The notes under the pieces: model-generated
Database searches by the model: none
What the model saw: the letters and a program-made list of their open reading frames with translations, nothing else
Told to the model about the DNA's origin: nothing
DNA from: an uncultured Clostridiaceae bacterium
Lineage (GTDB): Bacteria; Bacillota; Clostridia; Lachnospirales; Lachnospiraceae
Reading direction: 5' to 3'
Assembly: GCA_902477765.1 (NCBI GenBank)
Contig: CABSIM010000001.1
Span: forward strand, 1 to 64,000
DNA: 64,000 bases
In this document: positions 8,899-16,693 of the stretch, piece by piece
How the letters are laid out: every line of letters begins with the position of its first letter
Position numbering within the stretch: the stretch's first letter is position 1
Translations under genes and position numbers: made by a program

Positions 8899-9815
8899 GG
8901 TTTTTCCACCTCCAGCAAAGTCATGATCAGTGCCATGCGGACATATACGCCGTACTGGGCCTGTCTGAAATATGCCGCCCGGGGATCGGAATCCACCTCC
9001 ACGGAAATTTCGTTGACCCTGGGAAGCGGGTGCAGCACATACATGTCCGGCTTGGCCAGTTTCATTTTATCTGTGTCCAGAATGTAGCTGTCTTTCATGC
9101 GGATGTAGTCTTCCTCATTGAAGAAACGTTCTTTCTGGACCCTGGTCATATAAAGGATGTCCAGTTCTTCCATGGCATCATCCAGATTTGTGGTTTCTCT
9201 GTACGGAATGCGGCCTGCATCCAGAACGTTTTCGCGGATATAGTCAGGAACACGCAGCTCCGGCGGGGAAATCAGCACAAAACGGATTCCGGGATAACGG
9301 ACCAGTGCATGAATCAGGGAATGAACTGTACGTCCGAACTTCAGGTCACCGCAGAGTCCCACCGTCATATTTCCAAGACCGCCTTTGAGAGAGCGGATGG
9401 TAAGAAGATCAGTCAGTGTCTGAGTGGGGTGCTGATGACCGCCGTCGCCGGCGTTGATGACGGGAATGGAAGATTTGGAAGCAGCCACGAATGCGGCGCC
9501 CTCCTTGGGATGTCTTATGGCACAGATATCGGCATAGCAGGAAACCATGCGGATCGTATCGGAAACACTTTCCCCCTTGGCAGCGGAACTGGAAGCTGCT
9601 GAAGAAACTCCCAGTACGGAACCGCCGAGGCGGAGCATTGCGGACTCAAAACTCAGTCGGGTCCTGGTGCTGGGTTCAAAAAACATGGTGGCAAGAATCT
9701 TTCCGTCACAGACATGGGCATATCGGGAACGGTTTTTCTCGATGTCCGATGCCAGTGAAAGAAGCTGTTCCGTTTCCTCCACGGAAAAATCAAGCGGGCT
9801 GAGTAAATGCCTCAT
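8892..9815 (-). CDS. pyrB: Aspartate carbamoyltransferase catalytic subunit PyrB
   Basis: Catalyses carbamoyl phosphate + aspartate to carbamoyl aspartate, the first committed step of pyrimidine synthesis. The 307-residue product has the carbamoyl-phosphate loop FFEPSTRTRLSFESAM, the Ser/Lys loop (SSAAKGESVSDT), HPTQTLTDL, and the aspartate-binding HPLPRVNEI. The start is ATG at 9815, preceded on the minus strand by AAAGGAGAA. The reading frame remains open about 650 bases further upstream, through the 102-bp repeats, but that segment is repetitive, lies upstream of the promoter and has no homologous role; it must not be annotated as a PyrB N-terminus. Confidence 0.96.
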   Translation of the reverse strand: MRHLLSPLDFSVEETEQLLSLASDIEKNRSRYAHVCDGKILATMFFEPSTRTRLSFESAMLRLGGSVLGVSSAASSSAAKGESVSDTIRMVSCYADICAIRHPKEGAAFVAASKSSIPVINAGDGGHQHPTQTLTDLLTIRSLKGGLGNMTVGLCGDLKFGRTVHSLIHALVRYPGIRFVLISPPELRVPDYIRENVLDAGRIPYRETTNLDDAMEELDILYMTRVQKERFFNEEDYIRMKDSYILDTDKMKLAKPDMYVLHPLPRVNEISVEVDSDPRAAYFRQAQYGVYVRMALIMTLLEVEKPC

Positions 9816-9845
9816 GAAATATTCTCCTTTCCTTGTACTGGAATC

Positions 9846-9875
9846 ATTATAGCGGATACAGGATGGAAATGCTAC
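9846..9875 (-). promoter_or_regulatory. Probable pyrB promoter (minus strand)
   Basis: On the minus strand a perfect TATAAT (plus-strand 9846-9851) lies about 30 bases before the pyrB ATG. The -35 (TAGCAT) is weak. The implied leader is only about 25 bases, leaving no room for a transcription attenuator. Confidence 0.5.
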
Positions 9876-9890
9876 TTTTTTTTGAAAAAT

Positions 9891-10205
9891 ATGGTATAAT
9901 GACCGCGAAGCGGTCATTATACCTGCGCATACCGGTTTCTGCGCGGGCCGCAGAAAGCCGGGCGCAAAATGAGGATAGCATGTCCGGAGGACATGGTATA
10001 ATGACCGCGAAGCGGTCATTATACCTGCACATACCGGTTTCTGCGCGGGCCGCAGAAAGCCGGGCGCCAGATGGAATGTCATGTCCGGAGGACGTGATAT
10101 AATGACCGCGAAGCGGTCATTATACCTGCGCATACCGGTTTCTGCGCGGGGCCGCAGAAAGCCGGGCGCCAGATGGAATGTCATGTCCGGAGGACATGAT
10201 ATAAT
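9891..10205 (+). repeat. Three tandem copies of a 102-bp triple-hairpin repeat
   Basis: Units begin at 9893, 9995 and 10096 (spacing 102 and 101), and the array ends in a fourth partial unit at about 10198. Each unit contains three parts. Hairpin A has arms GGTATAATGACCGC and GCGGTCATTATACC around GAA. Hairpin B has CCGG..TTCTGCG pairing with CGCAGAA..CCGG, often extended by TGCGC/GCGCA. Hairpin C is CATGTCC-GGA-GGACATG. The same element occurs at 22359 and 62503. It lies between divergent pyrB and the orphan gene at 10313. Short frames inside it are not credible proteins. Confidence 0.92.
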
Positions 10206-10312
10206 CAATACAAATGTTCCGGCAGTGTCCGGTGCCGGAGGCCCCGGCAGGCAGAATGCCGGAGGAGACCGGGAAAATGTCCTGATAAGAAACACCAAGG
10301 CAGGAGGGTAAC

Positions 10313-11134
10313 ATGAGAAAAACATTTGAACAGATTCTGCTGGAAGCTCAGGTGACGGAATGCTCCACCATGGAAGAACTGTTTCTTTTATGGCAGCTGA
10401 TGCAGCAGATGGAGGAATGCCCGGAAGGCAGGACCGGATATCAGGAAATCGACAGGAGAACATTCCACATTGACGGAATCGTATCGGAAAAGGATTTTTC
10501 CGGTACTCTCTATATAATGAAAGAGACCAGCATGAGAAAACAGATCCGGAAAGAGCAGACCCTGCCGGTCATTTCCGATGTGCGCAGACAGCTGCAAAAT
10601 GGGCGGAGCCCTTTCGGAGAAGTGGAATACATGGAGTATCTGGCAGGAATGGAACGGATTCTGTGTGACGGAAAGGAAACGGACCCGTTATCTCTCCTTC
10701 GCCGTACGGCAGTGCTCTATCTGAACAAAAGAGGAGGAAAAGGCGCGGCGGATGACATCAGCATGCAGTACGGACAATATTATATGGCATTCATCCGGAG
10801 ACAGATTCAGATGATACGGCCGTCGGTGGTGGTGTGCTGCGGAGAGGAGATTTTCCGGCTGGTGGTCATGGAAGTGTTTCACAACAAGCGGAAAAAGAAA
10901 AACAGAGAAGAATATATGAAATGGAAAAATGTGGTGGAGGGAGATATTTTCTACGCAGACGAAAGTTACCGGCATGCAGCGGGAAAAAATGCGGCAGAGG
11001 TGGCGGTTGTCAATATGTGGAATCCGGCATACCGCGTCAATAACGGCAGATACGTATCACTGGAAGAGTATCTCAGGGAATTCTCGGCCCGTGTGGAAAC
11101 GCTGAAGAAGGCGGAAAGCTCCCGGACACCATGA
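10313..11134 (+). CDS. Uncharacterised protein, faint uracil-DNA-glycosylase-fold resemblance
   Basis: 273 residues, no signal peptide or membrane segment. I do not recognise a named family. The middle and end (FIRRQIQMIRPSVVVCCGEEIFR and, near residue 240, VVNMWNPAYRVN) resemble in order the 'helix, then beta-strand ending in CCG, then W/H-P-x' layout of uracil-DNA-glycosylase-like proteins. The N-terminal GE-PG motif of the active families is not seen. It has a strong ribosome site (GGCAGGAGGGTAAC) and stands alone between a repeat array and the ABC operon. Function unknown. Confidence 0.7.
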   Translation: MRKTFEQILLEAQVTECSTMEELFLLWQLMQQMEECPEGRTGYQEIDRRTFHIDGIVSEKDFSGTLYIMKETSMRKQIRKEQTLPVISDVRRQLQNGRSPFGEVEYMEYLAGMERILCDGKETDPLSLLRRTAVLYLNKRGGKGAADDISMQYGQYYMAFIRRQIQMIRPSVVVCCGEEIFRLVVMEVFHNKRKKKNREEYMKWKNVVEGDIFYADESYRHAAGKNAAEVAVVNMWNPAYRVNNGRYVSLEEYLREFSARVETLKKAESSRTP

Positions 11135-11201
11135 AAAAAAGCCGGGAAAACAGGGGAACGGGGCTGAAATGAATTTGTAAGGAATATTAATTAAATGTCT
11201 A

Positions 11202-11230
11202 TATTTATCCTTCAGGAGATCCGGTATAAT
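11202..11230 (+). promoter_or_regulatory. Weak candidate promoter for the ABC export operon
   Basis: A perfect TATAAT at 11225-11230 lies 56 bases before the ATG at 11286. The corresponding -35 position (TATTTA, 17-bp spacing) is poor, so an activator or another start is possible. Confidence 0.35.
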
Positions 11231-11285
11231 GGGGGTAGCATATCCGGATGTCTTGGAATTTGCCGGATCAGACAGGAGGAAGCAC

Positions 11286-12143
11286 ATGGCCAGCGGACAG
11301 GCAGACGGTCAGGAAAAAGTACCGGTGATCCAGGTTAAGGATCTTTATAAAGTGTACCGGATGGGAGATACGAAAGTATATGCCCTGAACGGAGTCGACT
11401 TTACCATTTACCGGGGAGAGTTCTGTGCCATTACCGGCCCTTCCGGTTCCGGAAAATCCACGCTTCTCAATATGCTGGCAGGTCTGGAACATCCCAGCAG
11501 GGGAGAAATTGTGATTGCCGGAAAACATATAGAAAAACTCAATGAAAAACAGCTGGTGACATTCCGGAGAGAGAGGGTGGGATTTATCTTTCAGTCCTAT
11601 AATCTCATCGGAACCATGAATGCGCTGGAAAATGTGGCACTTCCGCTGTCTTTCCGCGGAATCGGAAAAGCGGCCAGGAATGTCAAGGCGAAACAATATC
11701 TGAAACTGGTGGGTCTGGAGCGGCTTGCCGGGAACATGCCGAATCAGATGTCCGGAGGTCAGCAGCAGCGTGTCGGAATCGCCAGGGCGCTGGTGGTAGG
11801 ACCGCAGATTATTTTTGCAGACGAGCCCACGGGAAATCTGGATTCCAAGACCACCATGGAGGTTCTCAGGCTGATGCAGAAGATTGTCAGGGAGCAGAAC
11901 CAGACGCTGGTTATGGTAACCCATGATAACAATCTGGCCGGTTATGCCGACAGGATTTTCAAAATCATTGACGGAAAGATCGTACATATCGAGGAAAATC
12001 ACAGGAAGGTTCAGACGGAGGATCCGGAAACGGCCCGGGAAGACGGGGAAACGGCGGTTTCACCGGAACAGACGGATAACGGCGGGACAGATGGCCGCGG
12101 GGAAACCGAAGAAAAGACAGAAGGCGGGGAAGGGGAAAAGTGA
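11286..12143 (+). CDS. ABC transporter ATP-binding protein, MacB/LolD type
   Basis: 285 residues. Walker A GPSGSGKS (Lys57), Q-loop FIFQSYNLIG, signature MSGGQQQRVGIARAL and Walker B IIFADEPTGNLD are all intact, so it should be an active ATPase. The LolD/MacB subfamily is recognised by the EPTGNLDSKT region and partnership with an FtsX-like permease. A charged Glu-rich tail of about 45 residues follows the ATPase domain. ATG 11286 follows CAGGAGGAAG; an in-frame ATG at 11229 lies on the -10 element and is rejected. Its end overlaps the next gene (GTGA). Confidence 0.92.
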   Translation: MASGQADGQEKVPVIQVKDLYKVYRMGDTKVYALNGVDFTIYRGEFCAITGPSGSGKSTLLNMLAGLEHPSRGEIVIAGKHIEKLNEKQLVTFRRERVGFIFQSYNLIGTMNALENVALPLSFRGIGKAARNVKAKQYLKLVGLERLAGNMPNQMSGGQQQRVGIARALVVGPQIIFADEPTGNLDSKTTMEVLRLMQKIVREQNQTLVMVTHDNNLAGYADRIFKIIDGKIVHIEENHRKVQTEDPETAREDGETAVSPEQTDNGGTDGRGETEEKTEGGEGEK

Positions 12144-14002
12144 AAAAGCTGAAGCGATTTTTGATTATGGTACTGGTGCTCTGTACATTTGTGAATGCGG
12201 TTCCGTTCTGCTCGTTTGCAGAAGAGGAAGACGAAGAGATTCCGCCGGTATTCCACAAAGATGACGGAAATGAAGAAGTGAGAATCATCATAGGAAAGAC
12301 TCCGGATGTGACCATAGGGAAAACGGATTCCATCACGTTTTCCGTAAAAAACACGTCGGAAACCGACTGGGTGGAGACTGAAGTCTGGATCGCCCAGGAA
12401 AGTGAATTCAAGGATTATTATGATGAGATCGATGATGCGGACGGGGAAACCATCAAAACCATGAATCCCATCTATCCGTTTGAAATCACCGATGACCTGA
12501 ATAAGCATCATTCCATAGGCCCGGTGAAGGCCGGCGGAAAGAAAACGGTTACGCTCCGCGGCACCATCAAGAGGAATCTGAAGGAAGGCTATTATCCGGT
12601 AAAGGTCAATATTGCGAGAAGAGCCAAGGGAGAAGATGCCCTTTCTTCGGAATATGAAAAGACCGTGATCATCTGGGCAGAGGTGAAGGAAAGCACAGGA
12701 ACCAGCAGCAGTGACGAAACCGGTACGGAGCCGGTTGCCTTTGCACTGGGAGAGAATCAGTCCACTCCGACGGGAGTTTACAAGCAGGTTCTGGATTTCA
12801 ATGTGAATCTGCGCAATACGGGCTATAAGATGGCCTATGACGTACGGATGGAAATGGAGCTTTCCGAAGATATCACCAAGTTCCCCTTTGAGATCAATGA
12901 CGGAAACTATGACAGATGGCTCGACAATGTCAATGCCGACCAGACGGTGGAGGTCTTCTACAGCATGGCTGTGCGGGAAGATGTGAAGTCCGGATATTAC
13001 CCCATCAAATTCAAGATCCGTTACCGGGAAGAGGAGGACGGAAACTTTGCCGCCCCCATCGAAGAAGTATTCTATGTACGGATCGTGGGTGAGGATGAAG
13101 AGGACGAACTGTCGGCCGATGCCGGAGAAAATGAGAGAACGAAGGCCAGAATCATTGTGGACAGCTTTGAGACGGAGCCTGCCAGAGTCCTGGCGGGACA
13201 GGAGTTTACCCTGAAGGTGAAAATGAAGAATGCTTCCAGTGACATTTCAGCCAGCAATATCCTGTTTACCTTTGACCCGGAGACCGTGGAGAACAGTCCG
13301 GTATTTACCACGCTGGACGGCTCCAACTCTGTTGTGGTCAACAGTCTGGCCCCCGGTGCCTCCGAAGTGCTGACCATGAAGTTCAGCTCCAGTCCCAGTG
13401 CGGAACAGAGATCCTATACCATCACCATCAATGAACAGTATGACAGCCCGGAATTCAAAAATGCCAAGGAAAGCGTAAAGATCGCGGTGGCACTGAAACA
13501 GGAAGCGCGGATGAATACGGGAACCATTGAAGTAATGCCCCAGTCCATTTCCGTCGGCGGGGAGACCAATATCATGTTCCCCATCAACAATACCGGAAAA
13601 GTACAGCTTTACAACGTGACGGCCATTTTTGAAGGAGATTCTATTCAGAGAACGGAAGCCTATGTGGGAAACATCAAGCCCGGGGAAAGCGGAAATGTGG
13701 ACACCATGGTCTCGGGGACAGCACCCACGGCAGATGACGGCATGATCCGTCTGACCATTACCTACGAAGACGAAAACGGCGTTGTGACGCCGGTGGAAAA
13801 AGAAATCCAGCTGTTTGTGACGGAACCGGTGGAATATACGGAACCGGATATGGATGTGGGAAACATGGATGAAGTCCAGGCAGAAACGTCCAATTCATAT
13901 GTGGTTCCTGCAGGAATCGGAGCAGTGATCCTTCTTGCAGTCGCTGCGGCAGTCATAAGGCGCAGGAAGAAGAAAGCGGGAATGGATGATGAGATTCTTT
14001 GA
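12140..14002 (+). CDS. Exported membrane-anchored protein with repeated Ig/CARDB-like domains
   Basis: 620 residues starting with GTG that overlaps the ATPase stop. A signal peptide (KKLKRFLIMVLVLCTFVNAVPFCSFA) is followed by three or four beta-rich segments. These carry the NTG/N.G..xxY motif of CARDB or S-layer-like (COG1361) domains, such as NVNLRNTGYKMAYDV and FPINNTGKVQLYNV. A C-terminal membrane helix (AGIGAVILLAVAAAVI) ends in RRRKKK. It sits between ATPase and permease in one overlapping operon, so it is probably the extracellular adaptor of the exporter, analogous in position to MacA-type partners but unrelated in sequence. Confidence 0.8.
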   Translation: MKKLKRFLIMVLVLCTFVNAVPFCSFAEEEDEEIPPVFHKDDGNEEVRIIIGKTPDVTIGKTDSITFSVKNTSETDWVETEVWIAQESEFKDYYDEIDDADGETIKTMNPIYPFEITDDLNKHHSIGPVKAGGKKTVTLRGTIKRNLKEGYYPVKVNIARRAKGEDALSSEYEKTVIIWAEVKESTGTSSSDETGTEPVAFALGENQSTPTGVYKQVLDFNVNLRNTGYKMAYDVRMEMELSEDITKFPFEINDGNYDRWLDNVNADQTVEVFYSMAVREDVKSGYYPIKFKIRYREEEDGNFAAPIEEVFYVRIVGEDEEDELSADAGENERTKARIIVDSFETEPARVLAGQEFTLKVKMKNASSDISASNILFTFDPETVENSPVFTTLDGSNSVVVNSLAPGASEVLTMKFSSSPSAEQRSYTITINEQYDSPEFKNAKESVKIAVALKQEARMNTGTIEVMPQSISVGGETNIMFPINNTGKVQLYNVTAIFEGDSIQRTEAYVGNIKPGESGNVDTMVSGTAPTADDGMIRLTITYEDENGVVTPVEKEIQLFVTEPVEYTEPDMDVGNMDEVQAETSNSYVVPAGIGAVILLAVAAAVIRRRKKKAGMDDEIL

Positions 14003-15305
14003 TCTGCTCACCATGAGCATCAATAACCTGAGACGCAGAAAGCTGAGGACCGCCCTTACGGTCCTCGGCGTCGTCATAGGAACCGCGTCCATTGTGGTCA
14101 TGGTCTCCCTGGGAATCGGACTGAAGGAAATGACCCTGGAGCAGTATGCATCTTCCGGAAGTCTTACAAAAATCCAGGTGAGCCGGAATTATAACTGGGG
14201 CGGCTCGGATAATGAAGAAGAAAGCTTTATTGTGGATGATACCATCAAGGCATTTTCCGGACTGCCTCATGTGACAGCAGTCTCTCCGGTGCTGTCGGTC
14301 TATGTGAACATGCGCCAGGGGGCCTACTCCGGATCGGCCAATGTCATGGGACTGAGTCAGGAAGGGCTGCAGGAAATCAAACTGAAAGAAGGGCGGCTTC
14401 CGGACCCCAATGCCCAGTCCATGGAACTGGTGATCGGCAATATGGTGGCGAGGGATTTCTACAACACCAAAACAGGCAGCGGATACTGGGATACAGGAAA
14501 AATGCCGGATGTGGATCTGTATCAGCAGCCTTTCTTCACCACGTTCCAGAGCAGCAGTTCCGAAGGACAGCCGGAAAAGAAGTATCTGTTTCCGGTCTGC
14601 GGCATGGTGGAAGGAAGTGCGGAAGAATACAACGAATTTTCCTATGGGGTATATACGGATATCGATCTGCTGAAGACCCAGCTGAAGCGGGTATACAAAA
14701 AGCAGGCAATTCCCGGACAGCCCACCAATAAAAAGGGAAAACCCTATAATTACTTTGTCTATGATTCCGCCTATGTTTATGTGGATGATATGGACCATGT
14801 GATGGAGGTGCAGTCTGCCATCCGGGATATGGGATACAATGCATACAGCAACATGGAGTGGCTGGAACAGGCCCAGAAACAGACGGACATGATCCAGGCA
14901 GTTCTTGGGGGCATCGGAGCCGTTTCGCTGTTTGTGGCGGCCATCGGCATTGCCAATACCATGATGATGTCCATTTATGAAAGAACAAAGGAGATCGGCG
15001 TGCTGAAAGTTCTGGGATGTGCGCTGGGGGATATCCGGAGCATGTTCCTGATGGAAGCAGGATTTATCGGTTTCCTGGGAGGAACCGTCGGCCTGGTGCT
15101 CAGTGCAGCGGTTTCCATGGCGGTGAACCGTGTTCTGGGAGGTGCCCTGATGGGCGGAACTTCCGGCGGCGGGATTTCCAGAATCCCTCCGTGGCTGGCT
15201 GTTTCCGCAGTGATTTTCGCCATTATCATCGGTATGCTGGCGGGCCTTTTTCCGGCTCTCAGAGCCATGCGGCTCAGCCCTCTGGCAGCCATCCGCAATG
15301 AATAA
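13986..15305 (+). CDS. ABC transporter permease, MacB/FtsX family
   Basis: 439 residues. The first membrane helix is at residues 18-40 (LRTALTVLGVVIGTASIVVMVSLGIG), followed by a large extracellular MacB-PCD-like domain. Three C-terminal helices form the FtsX domain, including GAVSLFVAAIGIANTMMMSIYERTKEIGVLKVLG and the final LAVSAVIFAIIIGMLAGLFPALRAMRLSPLAAIRNE signature. It overlaps the preceding gene by 17 bases. With the ATPase it forms a mechanotransmission-type exporter or envelope-remodelling complex; the substrate is unknown. Confidence 0.9.
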   Translation: MMRFFDLLTMSINNLRRRKLRTALTVLGVVIGTASIVVMVSLGIGLKEMTLEQYASSGSLTKIQVSRNYNWGGSDNEEESFIVDDTIKAFSGLPHVTAVSPVLSVYVNMRQGAYSGSANVMGLSQEGLQEIKLKEGRLPDPNAQSMELVIGNMVARDFYNTKTGSGYWDTGKMPDVDLYQQPFFTTFQSSSSEGQPEKKYLFPVCGMVEGSAEEYNEFSYGVYTDIDLLKTQLKRVYKKQAIPGQPTNKKGKPYNYFVYDSAYVYVDDMDHVMEVQSAIRDMGYNAYSNMEWLEQAQKQTDMIQAVLGGIGAVSLFVAAIGIANTMMMSIYERTKEIGVLKVLGCALGDIRSMFLMEAGFIGFLGGTVGLVLSAAVSMAVNRVLGGALMGGTSGGGISRIPPWLAVSAVIFAIIIGMLAGLFPALRAMRLSPLAAIRNE

Positions 15306-15310
15306 ACTGG

Positions 15311-15339
15311 TTGCATCCGGGGGTAAATTTTGATATGAT
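15311..15339 (+). promoter_or_regulatory. Candidate promoter between the ABC operon and the MFS gene
   Basis: TTGCAT (15311-15316), 17 bases, TATGAT (15334-15339). The predicted start would fall within the terminator hairpin that follows, so it may be fortuitous or attenuated. Confidence 0.4.
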
Positions 15340-15342
15340 AAA

Positions 15343-15378
15343 ACGGTACGGCAGTGCTTGGCTGCTGTGCCGTTTTTT
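15343..15378 (+). terminator. Intrinsic terminator after the ABC export operon
   Basis: CGGTACGGCAG and CTGCTGTGCCG pair with two G-U pairs around a 7-base loop, followed by TTTTTT. Confidence 0.88.
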
Positions 15379-15487
15379 GTCTTTCTGGAAGATGCGGAAC
15401 AGAAATTTCAGGCAGAGGGGACTGCCGGAAATCCGTGCCCTCCACGAAGAAAACAGATGATAAAATTATAGGTTGGGAGGGCTTATC

Positions 15488-16693
15488 TTGAAAGAATCCA
15501 CGCGGTTACGTCTCTTTTTTCTCGGAACCATTCTGTTTAATCTCGGGGCCAATTTTGCACATCCCATTACTCCGACGGTGATCCAGAATCTGGGGCTCCA
15601 TGACTACATGTTCGGTGTGGCCTATGCGGCCATGGCATCCACAAACTTTCTGTTCTCACCATTCTGGGGAAAACTCAATGTATATCTTTCCAGCAGAACC
15701 ACCATGCTGATCGGAGGCATCGGCTACGGCGTGGGTCAGCTGTGCTTCGGACTGGCGCAGACAGAACTGCAGATTGTTCCGGCCCGTATGATATCCGGTG
15801 CATTCGCCAGTGCGGTATTTGTCAGCATTCTTACATATATTGTCAACACCTCTGATGAGGAGGTACGCGGAATTCATCTGATTACGGCAGCCACAATCCA
15901 GAGCGTATTCAGCGCTTTCGGCTACCTGATCGGCGGTCTTCTGGGAGAGATTTCCATCGGACTCACCTTCGGCGTTCAGGCGATTACTCTCGCAGGCAGC
16001 GGTCTGATGCTGTTTATGGTCTGCAAGGATGATACCCAGAAATCCATGAAAGAGACAACTCCGGGTGCGCTGATCCGGGAGGCCAATCCCTTTAAGGTCT
16101 TTCTGGCCAGCCGTGAATTCATGACTGTGCTCCTGGCGTCCATGTTCCTGGTCAATGCTCTTGCCAATATCGGTTTTACCGCTTATGAGCAGTGTTTCAA
16201 CTATTATATCAAAGACCAGTTCGGGCTGACATCCGCCTATAACGGGGTGATCAAGGCAGCTGTGGGCTTCATTACTCTGGCTGCCAACGGCACCATCTGC
16301 GTCTGGATTGTCAAAAAGACAGACAGCAGAAAGTCTCTGATCATGGTTCTTGCAGCGGCGACAGTTTCCATTTTTGCACTGATCATGTCACCGAATATTC
16401 AGATTTTCATGATCGTGAACCTGATTTTCTATGCATTCAATGCCATCAGCGTACCTGTGATTCAGGATCTGATTGCCCAGGATGCGGATGGGGAAAAGAG
16501 CAATGTGGTCATGGGATTCTGCAATGCCACCAAGCATCTGGGCGGCATCATCGGTGCACTTACGGCCGGATTCGTATACGGCATCAGGCCGAACCTGTCC
16601 TTTATTTTTGCCGGAATTTCCTTCGCAGCGGCGGTTGCGATGGTTGTTTTCTATAACATGAAAAGCAGAGAGAAAGGAGCGGTGCGCGGATGA
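15488..16693 (+). CDS. Major facilitator superfamily transporter
   Basis: 401 residues with about 12 hydrophobic helices and an MFS loop after helix 2. TTG at 15488 follows GGGAGGGC by seven bases; a TTG five codons upstream is less well placed. The substrate cannot be inferred. It overlaps the start of the iron alcohol dehydrogenase by four bases (ATGA), and pepD follows after 15 bases. A drug-efflux or metabolite-efflux role is the generic expectation for this branch. Confidence 0.85.
   Translation: MKESTRLRLFFLGTILFNLGANFAHPITPTVIQNLGLHDYMFGVAYAAMASTNFLFSPFWGKLNVYLSSRTTMLIGGIGYGVGQLCFGLAQTELQIVPARMISGAFASAVFVSILTYIVNTSDEEVRGIHLITAATIQSVFSAFGYLIGGLLGEISIGLTFGVQAITLAGSGLMLFMVCKDDTQKSMKETTPGALIREANPFKVFLASREFMTVLLASMFLVNALANIGFTAYEQCFNYYIKDQFGLTSAYNGVIKAAVGFITLAANGTICVWIVKKTDSRKSLIMVLAAATVSIFALIMSPNIQIFMIVNLIFYAFNAISVPVIQDLIAQDADGEKSNVVMGFCNATKHLGGIIGALTAGFVYGIRPNLSFIFAGISFAAAVAMVVFYNMKSREKGAVRG

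Noticed and set aside
9891..10205. A CRISPR-like tandem array
   Set aside because: Units are 102 bp, abut directly, and have no unique spacers; the same unit occurs elsewhere as a single copy. No cas genes are visible.
9833..10311. Short open frames within the repeat arrays (both strands)
   Set aside because: They follow the repeat period, translate the same peptide repeatedly, and lie on conserved hairpins. Base-paired changes, not codon-like changes, distinguish the copies.
12140..14002. Interpretation of the repeat-domain protein as an S-layer protein
   Set aside because: It lacks SLH motifs and is encoded within an exporter operon with a C-terminal membrane anchor, so an adaptor role fits better.
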